Notes: a model not told the origin generated them from the sequence alone. A stretch of DNA of 64,000 bases from Rhypophila decipiens (GCA_033297075.1 MU858227.1:1-64000), one strand, 5' to 3'; positions 23,425-33,870 are shown, counted from the first letter of the stretch. Numbers and translations are program-made.

Positions 23425-25422
23425 TTAAGCCTTGTTCTTCTCCTTCTCAAGCTTTCTCCTCTTCTCGCGGAGCTTCAGGTCCTCGGTGCTCTTCTTCTTG
23501 TTGGTGTACTGCATCTGCTCAAAGAGCTTGCGCTTCTTCTTGCTCAACATGCCCTTGGCCCGCTCCAGGTCCTCGGCCTCCTCGCGCGCCTTCTTCTCCA
23601 GCTGTTTCCTTTGTTCAAGCTTGGCCTTCAGTTTGGGATCTACTTGCTTGCTCTTGACCTGCTTGCCACTGATCTCAGCCTCCAGCTCGATCTGGCGCTG
23701 CAGAACCGCCGAGGCTTCTTCATCCTCGGATCCTTCCTCTTCCTCTCCGTCATCTTGTTCCTCCTCGCCCTCGGAGAACCCGCCAAAGCCATCCTTCTCC
23801 TCGTCTTCGTCGTCTTCGTCAGACGCAATATCCATGCCGTTCTCCTCATCACTACCCTTGTCCGCATCCTCGATCAAGGCATCAAGCGCCTCGGCCTCAG
23901 TCTCCTGGGCCTCGAGAGGAAGCGTGGGATCGTACGCGCCTTGTGTGCTCTTGACGAAGGGGCTCAAATGAGGCGGCAGAGATGCACCTGGTGCGTACAT
24001 CTCTGGGCTCTTGAGCTCCTCGTCGTTAACACTGTCCCAGACCCACTGCGGCTGCACGTATATCCTGCCGGGATACCGCCCGTTAATACCAACCTTGTGT
24101 GCCGTCTGGTTATCTTCGCCATCTCCATCAACCTCCATGGCCGCCTGGATGACGGGCCTATCGACAATCTGATGGGTAATCGACGGGTCCGACTCGTCAT
24201 GGGTAAAGGCACCCTCTCCAAGCACAGCGTCCCATCCTATCCTCTTGCAACCAAAAGCACGTAGGATGAACTCGAGGGGTTGGCGGGGCGTCTCACGGGA
24301 GAGGAAAACGGTGAAATTGGAAAACAGCTTGGCAGGGTCGCTGCTGCTGTAGGATGGCTGGGGGAGAATATCGCCACCGGCAGCAACTGGTTCGAACTTG
24401 TCGATGGCGTCGGTATCCTGCTCGGCCTCTTCGGCGTCTTCGGAAGCCTCTGTCTTGGCAGGCTCCTCGTCTGTGATCTCATTCTCCTTCAGCTGCTTAA
24501 CAATCTTGTCAACTGCAGCCTGGGTGCCGGGGTCAATCCGATCTGACTCTCCGTTTGTGATGGCCTTGGTAGCACTGCTGTCTGTGGCGATGTTCACACC
24601 TTCGAGAGCAAACGCGCCGAGCTCAGCACCCTGTTCGTCCTTCAGCTGGTCAAACTTAGGTGGGTACTTCAACCCGACTGAAGTAAATAATCTGTAGTTG
24701 ATGAAACCAAGCATGGTCATGTAAAACTCGACAAAAGTACCCATGATCCTGAAGTCGATATCTCCCACAATTCTCTGGTTGAACTTGTATGGCACCAACC
24801 ACAGGATGTCCTCTCCCTGAATGTTTGCTTGGTAGTAAATTCCCTTGATGGACAAGAAGGACTTCCGGAGACTGTGCGAAACAATGAGGTAGTGCTGGAA
24901 CTCGAGGCAGAGCCGCTCGCAGCGGGCGATCATCTTGGCGGGGACCGCAGAGGTGGAAGGGAGGCTGGCGAACAAGAAGAGCATGGACAAGCAGTCGTCC
25001 AAGTCTCTCAGGGCGTCGACAAAGGTCGGGTAGCGCTCGCGAACGACATGGTCGAGGGTGTACCTGGGCTTTCCCGTCTTCTCGGGGTCGTTTGCGCGGC
25101 TCTCGAAGCGGGCGGCATCGGAAACATCACCACGACCAAGCGCTTTCGAGATCTTCTTCTCGAGAACCTTTTGCTCGCGGAACTTGGCGAGGAGCGGCTC
25201 GTGGAGGAGATACTGGATGTCCTTGGTGTAGTAGAATGTGGTGGAAGCTTTGAGCGACTTGGTGACCTTGCGCTTGTCCCTGGGCTCGCGGGGGTAGATT
25301 CCCTTCCAGATGCAGAGCTTTCGGAAGTCGGGAAGACTAAGTTGGAGCTTCTTGACAGCCTGGGTTCTCGTAATGTAATTCTTGGCGGCACCCGCCTTGC
25401 CCTTTTTCTTGATTTGGGGCAT
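23425..25422 (-). CDS. nop7: Pescadillo homolog (ribosome biogenesis)
   Basis: An intron-free 665-residue frame, typical length for Nop7/Pes1. The N-terminal pescadillo domain (1 to about 290) is clear: [87 protein letters not shown] domain lies at about 350-465 ([20 protein letters not shown], then the Trp-containing [15 protein letters not shown]). An acidic, then Lys/Glu-rich coiled coil ends the protein. In yeast the protein forms the PeBoW complex with Erb1 and Ytm1 in the nucleolus and is needed for 27S pre-rRNA processing and 60S assembly. The ATG at 25422 starts exactly at the family N terminus. The gene shares a 412-bp divergent promoter with the PIG-U gene. Confidence 0.97.
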   Translation of the reverse strand: MPQIKKKGKAGAAKNYITRTQAVKKLQLSLPDFRKLCIWKGIYPREPRDKRKVTKSLKASTTFYYTKDIQYLLHEPLLAKFREQKVLEKKISKALGRGDVSDAARFESRANDPEKTGKPRYTLDHVVRERYPTFVDALRDLDDCLSMLFLFASLPSTSAVPAKMIARCERLCLEFQHYLIVSHSLRKSFLSIKGIYYQANIQGEDILWLVPYKFNQRIVGDIDFRIMGTFVEFYMTMLGFINYRLFTSVGLKYPPKFDQLKDEQGAELGAFALEGVNIATDSSATKAITNGESDRIDPGTQAAVDKIVKQLKENEITDEEPAKTEASEDAEEAEQDTDAIDKFEPVAAGGDILPQPSYSSSDPAKLFSNFTVFLSRETPRQPLEFILRAFGCKRIGWDAVLGEGAFTHDESDPSITHQIVDRPVIQAAMEVDGDGEDNQTAHKVGINGRYPGRIYVQPQWVWDSVNDEELKSPEMYAPGASLPPHLSPFVKSTQGAYDPTLPLEAQETEAEALDALIEDADKGSDEENGMDIASDEDDEDEEKDGFGGFSEGEEEQDDGEEEEGSEDEEASAVLQRQIELEAEISGKQVKSKQVDPKLKAKLEQRKQLEKKAREEAEDLERAKGMLSKKKRKLFEQMQYTNKKKSTEDLKLREKRRKLEKEKNKA

Positions 25423-25834
25423 TTTGATGGTTGGTTCTGGTGTTGTGTCTGATCAATTGGCGGATTGTTGCGCGGTCAGAAAACTGTAGGCGCAGAGTTC
25501 CGCTGGGACATGGAGTTTTCAACCGCTGCCCCCCAATCGCAACTTTTTTTTCTTGTCTCGCCAGCAACTTTTTAGTGCCCGTTGTCACCGCCTCAATCCG
25601 ATAAGATAAAGCCCACTCGAAAGTGGGGCCAATTTGAAGTCTCCGTAACGCCAAGAGCGTTGTGCCAGCCGGTGGGTACTTTGTTCCGTTATTGGTACGT
25701 ACCCGTTGCTGCAACACGCCGGGCATCTCGAGACCTGGCCAGGACCAACAAATACGCCAGCTTCGAGTTTCCCATCCGCCTCACGACCCGATTCCAACGG
25801 CGCATTCGGTGATGGGCGCATTGAGACAGCAGAA
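25423..25834. promoter_or_regulatory. Divergent promoter between nop7 and PIG-U gene
   Basis: The 412 bp between start codons contain a T-rich tract (about 25544-25553) near the nop7 side. No TATA box is seen. Confidence 0.5.
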
Positions 25835-25838
25835 ATGA
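25812..25838 (+). promoter_or_regulatory. uORF overlapping the PIG-U start codon
   Basis: ATG at 25812 opens an eight-codon frame whose TGA (25836-25838) overlaps the main ATG (25835-25837) as ATGA. If transcribed, translating it would compete with or feed re-initiation at the main start. Whether the transcript begins upstream of 25812 is unknown. Confidence 0.5.
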
Positions 25839-27241
25839 ATGACGGCAAGGTGACAGTGGGGAGGACGGCAGGGCTGTTCCTCGGCGCCGCTGTCTTGCGA
25901 CTTGCGCTCTTCACCCTCTTTCCCGGGCTCCCAGACTTATTAACCGGCCGCGTCGAAGTTTCGACTCCTGTGACGAGCTTCAAGAGATGTATGCATGCGA
26001 TTCATGCCTTGGTTTCCAGTTTGAAGTAATGCTAACACCACCGATCAACAGTACAGGAAGGCCTTTTCCTTTACAACCACAATGTATCCCCATACGAGGG
26101 CGGCGTCTACCATCAGGCGCCCCTATTCCTCCCTCTCTTCGCATTGCTCCCGAGCTTCGCAACGCTCCCCATATTTACATACCTTTTATACATCGCAGTT
26201 GACCTTCTGAGTGCCAATGCATTGCTCAAGATTGCCGACTCGCGCGAGGCGGGCTCGTCAGCACTATTTACTTCACCACGGAGAGACAAACGCTGGAGTG
26301 GCTTCATTGTCGCTGCATTGTAAGCCCCTCTGATATCTAACAACAACACCAGCGCAATTCGCTGACAAACTGCCAACCATACCAGGTTTCTCCTTAATCC
26401 ATTTACGATCGCAACATGCATAGGACGACCAACGAGCGTCTTTACAACATGCGCCATCATCCACGCGATAGCCAAGGCGATTGCAGGAGCACCATTCACC
26501 GCAATGGTCGCCCTTTCCTTTGCCTCGTACCTCTCCCTGTACCCGCTTCTTCTCCTCCCACCGCTCCTCCTTCTCGCATACGACCGACGAAAACAAACCA
26601 CCAAGACCACGCCCTTCGCCTTTACAGTAACCCATCTCGGTATCGTCGTCGGCGTCCATGCCATCCTCTTCGGCATGTCATACCTCTTGACCGATTGCTC
26701 GTGGGAATTCCTGCCCTCCACATACGGCATCCAACTCACGCTGCAGGATCTAACCCCCAACGTCGGCCTATGGTGGTACTTTTTCGTCGAGATGTTTGAC
26801 TCGTTCCGGTCCTTCTTCCTCGCCGTCTTCTGGTTACATCTCTCAGCCTACGTGGGCGGATTAACCATTCGCATCCGTCGACAACCTCTGGCGGTGATGA
26901 CCCTTCTCCTGGGAATATTCGCCATCTTCAAGCCATACCCCAGCATCAGCGACACGTCCTTGTTCCTGGCTTTGATCCCGTTGTTCCGCCATGTCTTCCC
27001 GCTTATGCGATATACGTTCTTGGAAACGGCTATCGTTATCTATTGTTGCTTTCTGGGCCCGGCGTTCTATCACCTGTGGATTTATGCTGGTAGCGGGAAT
27101 GCCAACTTCTTTTATGCCATTACCCTGGTTTGGGGCTTGGGGTTGAGTCTGTTGGTGTGTGATTTGACTTTTGCGGTTTTGAGGGATGAGTGGGAGGTTG
27201 AGAGGCCTGAGATGGTGGGCAAGGAGATTCGCCAGATATGA
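25835..27241 (+). CDS. GPI transamidase subunit PIG-U / Gab1
   Basis: Three exons (25835-25988, 26052-26319, 26386-27241) join in phase to 425 residues, close to yeast Gab1 and human PIG-U. It is a multi-spanning ER membrane protein: the first helix is GLFLGAAVLRLALFTLFPGL, and about eight or more hydrophobic segments follow. Family hallmarks are LQEGLFLYNHNVSPYEGGVYHQAPLFLPLF, FLLNPFTIATCIGRPTSVF and the luminal NVGLWWYFFVEMFDSFRSFF. PIG-U is part of the complex that cleaves the C-terminal signal of precursor proteins and attaches the GPI anchor, and it helps recognise the GPI lipid. The introns are 63 and 66 nt with GTATGC and GTAAGC donors. The start codon gives the expected short N terminus before the first helix. 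Confidence 0.93.
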
Positions 27242-28064
27242 TGGCGCAGATGGACAGTGCCATAGCAAGCTTGGTGTCGTGTAAGATCATGGACTTGGTG
27301 GTTCAGCTTGTGGACTGCATCATGTTTGGTTGTTAAAAGTCCAGCCTGGCATTTCTTTTGCATATATTCTTGGGTTTGGACGAGCGAGTGGCACGAGCTG
27401 CGCTGTCAGGTTCTTTTTCTTGTCATTTGCATATATCCATATCAGCGTAGGTTCCAAAAATAATGGCCTTTCTTTTGTGAAGTAATAATCCACACGTATA
27501 TTTAACCTCTTGGATGTTAAGCAGTAGAACTGATTTCCAGGTCTTTTGCTCTGGGACCACCTTCCTTGATAGCAATGGAAGAAAGTGGGGTCGGGGTTGA
27601 ATTATATTTTAGCACTGTGCTGCGGCGGGTGAACCTTGATGCGCGCCCCTCTGTTTACTGCATCGCGACTTTCACTCATCACCTGGCTCTAAGAACAATC
27701 TGGAAGCCTCGTTTGGTGTTTGCCCTTGCAGAGCAATTAAGATTTCGGCCCTCTACCGAATTGTTTCCACACCGGATTGAATTATTTCATTTCATCCCAC
27801 CGCTTGCTATAATATTTTTGAGGGGTCTTGGGCCGTGCATCCATCTCATCCCGACTCGCCCTCTCCCTTCTCAGACACAGCAAGCGACAAGAAAAGCATT
27901 GCTCAATAAATTTTGCTCTGGCCTTGAGCCAAACAATTGTCCTCTGTCGACATCTCTCAAAATTTTCACATCCTTCACTCAACCCCACCAAAAATGAGTC
28001 GTTGATCCGAGGGAGGAGGAAAGAGCCAACAAACGAGACCACAACAAACAAAAGCGTCAACAAG
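27242..28064. other. Intergenic region and Rrn9 gene leader
   Basis: It contains the PIG-U 3' flank and the promoter of the Rrn9 gene. From about 27840 to 28064 the sequence is C/A- and CT-rich leader-like DNA. The frame of the Rrn9 gene is open back to about 27828, but there is no upstream ATG in it. Confidence 0.5.
27994..28005 (+). promoter_or_regulatory. Minimal uORF (Met-Ser-Arg-stop) before Rrn9 gene
   Basis: ATG-AGT-CGT-TGA lies 60 nt before the Rrn9 start, in a good context (CCAAAAATGAG). Such a tiny upstream frame allows re-initiation and may tune translation. Confidence 0.55.
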
Positions 28065-30599
28065 ATGGGCGGATTCACAGCCATCAACCGCGAACCCCAA
28101 TATAACCCCCATCCAGCATGGCTATCTCAACAAGAAGAAACCGAGATCGAAAACCCACTCATCGACGGTTTCCCCGACTCAGACGTCGAAACCGACTATC
28201 CATACTATGACGACGATGATGATGGCCTACCAAAAACTAATATCAAAGTCCAAAACTGCCAGCTGGACAATTTCGACCCTCGGGACTGGGACAAAACAGT
28301 ATCGGAAATCAACTCTATTGCCTCGGAGGAACTCCATGAGACGAGGCCGAATCGATGGATTGGGTACCCGAGCACGTGGCGCAAGTATACCGATAAAGAT
28401 GAAAAGGTGTGGTATGCTCTTGAGAAGGCTCGGATGGATGATTTGGCGGTGCATTTGTATAATTGTCATGTGTTGAGGCACAATGCGCGGATCAAGATTG
28501 AGGAGAGGAAGAAAAAGGGAAAGGGCAAGGCAAAGGCAACGCCCAAGAAGAAGGGAAAGGCCAGTTTGAAAGAGACGGATATTCCGCCAAGTGGACAGGG
28601 TGGTGAGATTGAGGATGATGATGAGGAGGGGTCTGACGAGAATGGAGATATTTGGAAACCGGCGAAAACGTGGACTGCCTGGCCGGCGTATGAGAGGGGG
28701 TATGAGAGGCTTGGGGATGGCGGACTCATGGCGGATTTAGCGCGGGGGCGTGTTGCTAAGAAGAAGCTGCCTGGGGATAACCTGAGGGAGGAAATTGCGG
28801 CCGAGGTTTTTAGGGCGGCCAAGGAGAGGTTCTATCGGCGACAAACAAAGCGAAAGAGGGGCGAGGAGGAAGGTGTTGAGGATGATGGGGATGCCATGGA
28901 CATTGATGAGCCTGAGGCTTCTGGTTCTAGGGGACGGGCTAAGAAGAAGCCATCTAAGAAGGAACGATCTCCGAGTCCTGAACTGTTGCTCAGGGCGGAC
29001 GACGAGGTCAACTTTGGAAAACTCCGTCCTTTCTTGACAGACATCATGGACAAGATCGACGGGACTTTGACATCGCTGCACATTTCCCGGCTTGCCACAA
29101 TGCGTCTCAAGGTGTACGGTCCTGCGGCTACCGCAAAGGATAACAAGAATGATGATACCAAAGCTGAGGCGGATACCGAGGCAAGGGACAAAACACCCAA
29201 ACGATCGAGTCCAGCGAGCAAAGATTTAACTCTCACTGAAAACACGACACCTGTGGAAGTTACGCAATCCATTGAAACCCCGGTACCTCTGCCAAAGCAA
29301 ACCCCGGTGCCTCCGCCAAAGCAAACCCCGGTCCCTCTGCCGAAACAAACCCCGGTACCTCTGCCCAAAACCCCGGTGCCTCTACCCAAAACCTCGGTGC
29401 CTCTACCCAATACCCCGGTGCCTCTACCCAAAATCCCAGTACCTCTGCCCAAAACCCCGGTGACTCTACCAAAGCGAACCCCGGTCCCTCTGCCAGGCGA
29501 AACCGAGGAGCAGATGCGCGTTCGTGTCGCGAGGCTTCAGAAAAAGGCTCTGCCAGAATCCTACTGGGACAGTCACGACCGCCCTACCCCTGGACTTGGG
29601 AAGAAGAGTGCCGCTCGTAGTCGTGCGGGTTCTACGAAGGGTACACCACAGACTGAATCAAGACCTACTACCCCTGGTGGTACAGACACGGGTCCAACTC
29701 CAAAAAAGACACCACAAAAACGGTCGAAATCTCGGGCTAGCAGTGTTGGCTCTATCTCTGCGTATGCGGGTACGCCTCCTCCTCTTACCCTCAAGAAGCA
29801 CCAGGTCAAGTTCGCAAGCAAGCTTAAGCTCAGGAACTGGCGGCATGTCCTTAGGGCGGCGGCCAGTGCTGGGTTCGAGCCGGAGGTTATTGCACGGGCT
29901 GCTCAGAGGTGTGCTACGTTGTTCCAGGAGGAAATTTCATTGAGGACGATGCACAAGGTCCCGCTCATGAATTCACCCAGGGCTGGATGGGAGACTGTGA
30001 CGTATAAGCCTGGGAATCTGGCTGCTGGGAGGGAGGAGAGCGAGTTGGAGTCAGAGGAGGACGATGAGGAAGAAGAAGAAGAACTCAAAGAGGAAGACGG
30101 GGAGGAAAAAATGGAGGTAGACGGCGAGGAAGAGGAAGAGGACGAGGAAGAGGCAGAGGACTCTGTGGACAAGACGTATGGGGGTGCCCTTGTCAACGGC
30201 TACCTGCGGCCTCTCAGTTTCCCAGACGGTGCGGACGAGTCTTTTGATAAGGACGAGGATGAAGACTCTGATGAAACTGCCTCCGAGGCTGAGGATCTTG
30301 ATCAAGGCGCGGATAAGGGGGTTGATAAGGCGGTCGCAAAGACGGTTGCAAACAAAGAGGTTGCCAACAAGGGGCCTGCCAACAAGGGGGCTGCTAACAA
30401 GACGCCTGCAGCCAAGGCGCCTGCAACCAAGACGCCTGCAACCAAGGCAGCTGCTAAAAAGGCGCCTGCAATCAAGGCGCCTGCTAAGAAGGGGCCTGTA
30501 AAAAAAACGGTTGCAGTTGCGGGGTTTGTCCAGGCGGCTAATATGGTTAAGAAGAATGCTGGAAACGATGATTTCAGTTTGGTATATTCATCTGATTAG
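28065..30599 (+). CDS. Rrn9-domain RNA polymerase I initiation factor
   Basis: An intron-free frame of 844 residues from the ATG at 28065. The RRN9 domain is recognisable at about residues 95-260: WIGYPSTWRKYTDKDEKVWYALEKARMDDLAVHLYN, then AKTWTAWPAYERGY and EEIAAEVFRAAKERFYRR. A second conserved block near residue 590 (LRNWRHVLRAAASAGFEPEVIARAAQRCATLF) matches the C-terminal region of these proteins. In yeast, Rrn9 belongs to the upstream activating factor that recruits RNA polymerase I to rDNA. Between the blocks lies a TPVPLPK repeat, and the tail has acidic runs and a Lys/Ala/Pro-rich, histone-H1-like stretch. The start is chosen because MGGFTAINREP is the first ATG in frame. Confidence 0.8.
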   Translation: MGGFTAINREPQYNPHPAWLSQQEETEIENPLIDGFPDSDVETDYPYYDDDDDGLPKTNIKVQNCQLDNFDPRDWDKTVSEINSIASEELHETRPNRWIGYPSTWRKYTDKDEKVWYALEKARMDDLAVHLYNCHVLRHNARIKIEERKKKGKGKAKATPKKKGKASLKETDIPPSGQGGEIEDDDEEGSDENGDIWKPAKTWTAWPAYERGYERLGDGGLMADLARGRVAKKKLPGDNLREEIAAEVFRAAKERFYRRQTKRKRGEEEGVEDDGDAMDIDEPEASGSRGRAKKKPSKKERSPSPELLLRADDEVNFGKLRPFLTDIMDKIDGTLTSLHISRLATMRLKVYGPAATAKDNKNDDTKAEADTEARDKTPKRSSPASKDLTLTENTTPVEVTQSIETPVPLPKQTPVPPPKQTPVPLPKQTPVPLPKTPVPLPKTSVPLPNTPVPLPKIPVPLPKTPVTLPKRTPVPLPGETEEQMRVRVARLQKKALPESYWDSHDRPTPGLGKKSAARSRAGSTKGTPQTESRPTTPGGTDTGPTPKKTPQKRSKSRASSVGSISAYAGTPPPLTLKKHQVKFASKLKLRNWRHVLRAAASAGFEPEVIARAAQRCATLFQEEISLRTMHKVPLMNSPRAGWETVTYKPGNLAAGREESELESEEDDEEEEEELKEEDGEEKMEVDGEEEEEDEEEAEDSVDKTYGGALVNGYLRPLSFPDGADESFDKDEDEDSDETASEAEDLDQGADKGVDKAVAKTVANKEVANKGPANKGAANKTPAAKAPATKTPATKAAAKKAPAIKAPAKKGPVKKTVAVAGFVQAANMVKKNAGNDDFSLVYSSD
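29277..29500 (+). repeat. TPVPLPK coding minisatellite
   Basis: About ten 21-24 bp units encode Thr-Pro-Val-Pro-Leu-Pro-Lys with small changes (QTPVPPPK, KTSVPLPN). The array sits between the two conserved blocks of the Rrn9-like protein and is probably a flexible linker with length variation between strains. Confidence 0.85.
30330..30520 (+). repeat. Lys/Ala/Pro-rich coding repeat
   Basis: Degenerate 12-15 bp units encode NKGPANKGAANK and PATKTPATK motifs at the C-terminal tail of the Rrn9-like protein. The tail resembles histone H1 and is suited to binding nucleic acid non-specifically. Confidence 0.75.
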
Positions 30600-30955
30600 A
30601 ATGACGTTGACCAGACGCTAGCTGGAAGTCATGAAAGTATTCCCACGAACGTGGCACGTTGGATATCACTTAGAATGACTGTAGACGTTATTAGAAACAA
30701 CTGGGTCGAGAACTGGGGTGTGAATTTGATCACGCATACCTTTTGTAGCTTATTTGTACGAGTGGACTTGTTCTGTTATATGAATCTACCATTTGATGTC
30801 TTGCAGTAGTTCACGAAGATAAACAACATATATTCGAGAAGCATCAGAAAACAAAAAAGGGACCAATGATGAAAATTAACAACATTCATAGACTGCTGGG
30901 TTGGGCCTGGTAAACAAATATTGAACACCAGTTCCAACATTGAAAATAGTTGAAC

Positions 30956-30961
30956 AAAAAA
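30956..30961 (-). terminator. RNA polymerase III terminator, tRNA-Leu
   Basis: Six T on the minus strand lie nine bases after the tRNA-Leu 3' end. Confidence 0.8.
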
Positions 30962-30969
30962 TATAAGCT

Positions 30970-31076
30970 TGACAAGAGTGGGATTCGAACCCACGCCCTT
31001 TCGGACCACGGAATCCTGGAGGATGTTATTAAGGTAGACCTTAACGTGGCGCCTTAGACCGCTCGGCCATCTTGCC
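30970..31076 (-). tRNA. tRNA-Leu (AAG), intron-containing
   Basis: The acceptor stem GGCAAGA pairs with TCTTGTC, with discriminator A as expected for Leu. The D-arm is TGGCCGAGCGGTCTAAGGC, the anticodon stem CCACG/CGTGG, and the T-arm GTGGGTTCGAATCCCAC. There is a long variable arm as in class II tRNAs. The anticodon is AAG (31040-31042, minus), reading CUU/CUC after inosine formation. A 27-nt intron (31012-31038) follows position 37 and contains CCTTAA, complementary to the loop TTAAGG, giving the usual anticodon-intron helix. Confidence 0.95.
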
Positions 31077-31313
31077 TGATGCTGATTTGTTGACAAGGTC
31101 TCCATTGATTGGGTTTGTGAGTGGAGATCCTGACCGAGTTAGGGCTCAAGCGGTGCGTACGACTCCATCACATGCCGCATGCTCTGTGGAGAACTTGGCG
31201 GAACCAAAAGCACGTAAAAAAACGATTCAGCACTCATTTTCGAGATCCTCAGAATTCATCGGGTGGCTTGGGTTATTTTAAACTTAGAAGCTGAGTAGGA
31301 GAGCATGTCCAAT

Positions 31314-31442
31314 GATTGTGTAGTGTAGTGGTTATCACTTCAGATTTTGACGAGTTCTCTTCCCTTCCGAATTGAGTGGAAAGCAGAGAAATCACCCTCG
31401 ACAAGCCTTCTGATAACCCCGGTTCGAACCCGGGCACGACCT
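31314..31442 (+). tRNA. tRNA-Gln (UUG), long intron, acceptor mismatch
   Basis: The D-arm is GTGTAGTGGTTATCAC, the anticodon stem TCAGA/TCTGA with loop TTTTGAT (anticodon TTG, 31347-31349), the T-arm CCCGGTTCGAACCCGGG, and the discriminator T. A 57-nt intron (31351-31407) follows position 37, unusually long. The acceptor stem GATTGTG against CACGACC has an A2:C71 mismatch and a T4:G69 wobble; GGTCGTG would pair perfectly. Both changes are transitions, so the gene may be decaying or carry a tolerated variant. Confidence 0.88.
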
Positions 31443-31453
31443 TGATTGTTTCA

Positions 31454-31458
31454 TTTTT
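31454..31458 (+). terminator. RNA polymerase III terminator, tRNA-Gln
   Basis: A T5 run 11 bases after the tRNA-Gln end, with a second T5 at 31464-31468. Confidence 0.7.
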
Positions 31459-31468
31459 GCTCCTTTTT

Positions 31469-32385
31469 ATGCCTCATTGGGCAATAGTATTCTTGTTATT
31501 TGTTGTTGACATGTCTTTTCTTCATTTTGGTCTTTTGTTGCTGCTTGAGACCTCCATTCTTGTACGCCCCTTTTCTCACTCAGCTCAGGGCAATCGATGA
31601 CCCCGCCTCAGGTACAGTAGGTACCATTCCCATTCCACCAGTGACACCAAATAAAAGGCACATTGCTGCCCTCACATGAACGATCTCTCAGCAAGCTTGG
31701 TGACTCGCAAATAAGATATCATCCTGGGCAAACCTGCTGAGTTGTAGCCTGAACAACTGCTAAGTCCGAGAAGCAATATGTGTACCGGTAGTCAACGGGA
31801 GACTTATGCACGCAAGGCGCATGTAGACTTCCCAAACAGTCACGCCGAAGAGTCGCTGTCACCCCTGGGTTTATTATCCCGGCGATCTGGAATTAGCGGC
31901 GAACTGCAAGCCACGGAATACGGCAACGCTCGCTCGAAATATGGTATCAAGTGACGAGCCCGTGAAACCGGAATTATCACGCCATCTACATGCCTTCCCT
32001 TTCGACTCGCCGATCGCCGGTTGACATGTAACTGCAAGGGCGATATTCGGAGTTAGACGTTGCTCCTCTTGGCAATGCTCTTCTGTATGATAGCATGGAT
32101 GACTTCCCCGCATCATAATAAAGGAGAGGATCAATGATTGCAAGATCTCTATAATCTCTCATTCTTGATCAAATAGTATATAAGCCTCTTGATAGACCCA
32201 TCTTCAATACAGGTACTCACCGGGCACTCACTCAAATCACACCAACTCCTTCCTCGTCGCTACCAATCAACCCCTTAACGCCATCTATTCCCATTGACAA
32301 CAACGCAACCAAAACAAGCCCCTTTTCCATATCACATCCTACCCAAACAAGCTCTTAACAATCAAGAACCTATTTCTGTGAGAGA
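31469..32385. other. Intergenic region, HAD gene promoter
   Basis: No gene is seen. The last 200 bp before the HAD start are rich in C/T and CAACAA, as in fungal 5' leaders, and are preceded by a TATA-like element. Confidence 0.5.
32177..32184 (+). promoter_or_regulatory. TATA box of the HAD hydrolase gene
   Basis: TATATAAG, about 200 bp upstream of the ATG at 32386 and followed by leader-like CAACTCCTTCC sequence. It is the clearest TATA element in the window and suggests regulated expression. Confidence 0.55.
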
Positions 32386-33213
32386 ATGTCATCAACCCCC
32401 GACCTAACAGGCTACAAAGCCCTATCCTTCGACTGCTACGGCACCCTCATAGACTGGGAAAACGGCCTCATCACAGACCTGCAACCAATCCTCTCCCAAC
32501 TCCCCCCCTCCCACGAGTGGAACCTCCGCCCCCTAACAGCAGTCGAGCACTTTGACGCACACTCTCGCCACCTCTGGAAAGAAAAACCCACCCAGCTATA
32601 CGAAGATAACCTCGCCGAGTCGTTCTCCCTGCTGGCCACAGAAGCCGGCGTATCTATCCCTTCCTCAAAACCAGATGTCGCAACCGGCCCATCGCGCTGG
32701 GAACCCTTCCCCGACACGATCCCCGGCCTTGAAAAACTTCAAAAACATTACAAACTCATAATCCTGAGCAACGTCTCCAACAGCCTAATCACATCCCTCC
32801 AAGAGCGGTACTTTAACAAACCGCCGTATAACTTCAAGTTCGATGCAATCCTCACGGCCGAACAGATAGGCTCTTACAAACCAAGCCATACCAACTTTCA
32901 CTACTTGTTTAACCATGCAAAGTCCGAGTTTAACGTGGACTGGAAAAAGGGCGAGCTTTTGCATGTTGCGCGGAGTCTAGACGCGGATCATGTACCAGCC
33001 AAGGAGTTGGGTTTCCCATCGGTTTGGATCTCTCGTGGCGGGGAGAAACCTGACAAGTATGGGACGGGCGGGAATTTGGAAGAGTTGAATAGAGAAAATA
33101 AGCTGGTTTTTTCGGGGCGGTGGGATTCGATTGGGGGTTTTGCGGACGAGGTTGAGCGGCAGTTTGCTGCGAAGGAGGAGGAGGATGCCCAGAAGAGGGA
33201 GAAGAGGGAGTAA
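32386..33213 (+). CDS. Type II haloacid-dehalogenase-like hydrolase
   Basis: An intron-free frame of 275 residues with a HAD fold. Motif I is SFDCYGTLIDWE with the nucleophile Asp16 and Thr20. Motif II is the Ser/Asn of IILSNVSN, motif III the Lys of GSYKPS, and motif IV is in SLDADHVPAKELG. The DCYGTLxDWE form and the PAKxLG segment match fungal and bacterial 2-haloacid dehalogenase type II (HAD-SF-IA) proteins. Such enzymes hydrolyse carbon-halogen or phosphoester bonds through an aspartyl intermediate. The real substrate here is unknown. The C-terminal tail (KEEEDAQKREKRE) is charged and probably disordered. The 3' end converges with the kinesin gene. Confidence 0.93.
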   Translation: MSSTPDLTGYKALSFDCYGTLIDWENGLITDLQPILSQLPPSHEWNLRPLTAVEHFDAHSRHLWKEKPTQLYEDNLAESFSLLATEAGVSIPSSKPDVATGPSRWEPFPDTIPGLEKLQKHYKLIILSNVSNSLITSLQERYFNKPPYNFKFDAILTAEQIGSYKPSHTNFHYLFNHAKSEFNVDWKKGELLHVARSLDADHVPAKELGFPSVWISRGGEKPDKYGTGGNLEELNRENKLVFSGRWDSIGGFADEVERQFAAKEEEDAQKREKRE

Positions 33214-33870
33214 AGTAACGGGACAGGGACTAACTAGTCTGAGGAAAAGGTGAGTGGGATCGATGTGGAGGTACATGTATCGTGCTATCTTGGAAAATCA
33301 ATTGAAGATGGGTGGTTCGAAAAGAAACTTGTTTTAAAAGGGAAGGGGGCGACGGGTCATGTTTACTTGGAAAAGCGAGAAACCAACGCAGTAGAAATAC
33401 TCTTGGTACTGAACAAAATATTAAAAGTACAGCTTCCAAGAGTCTCAATTTATGTTACTTCCGGAAACAAAGTATTTACAGTACTAGTATAGTGAGTAAC
33501 AAAAGAAAAGGGGATAAAAAGGAAAGAACAGCTTATCACACTCAAAGTCCCCAGACAAGGTGAGACAAGAAAAGAGAGAGGTAACAGGAAGGGTATCAGT
33601 TACTCGATATAAGAATTACAACCTTGAAAGTGAGACTTGAAGTAAACCAACCAGCAAAAATAAAAATAAAAAAGAGCCCTCGCCACATAGCCGGCCTTGA
33701 TAAAGCCTGACCTGCCCTGAATGAATCCCTTGTCCAACAATCTACGCCATACAGAAATATACAACAAGGTAGAAATGACTCCACAGCGGTGCGTTTAACC
33801 AGGAACCTTTCAACCAGCCCAGTCCTTCTCGACCGACTCGAAACAGTTTCCCTCCCAAAAAAGAATCGTT
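33214..33870. other. Intergenic, convergent 3' ends
   Basis: 3' flanks of the HAD and kinesin genes, A/T-rich with AAAATAAAAATAAAAAA near 33658. No gene is visible. Confidence 0.5.

Noticed and set aside
27828..28064. N-terminal extension of the Rrn9-like protein from a TTG
   Set aside because: There is no ATG in the extension, it reads as leader sequence, and the ATG at 28065 has a good context.
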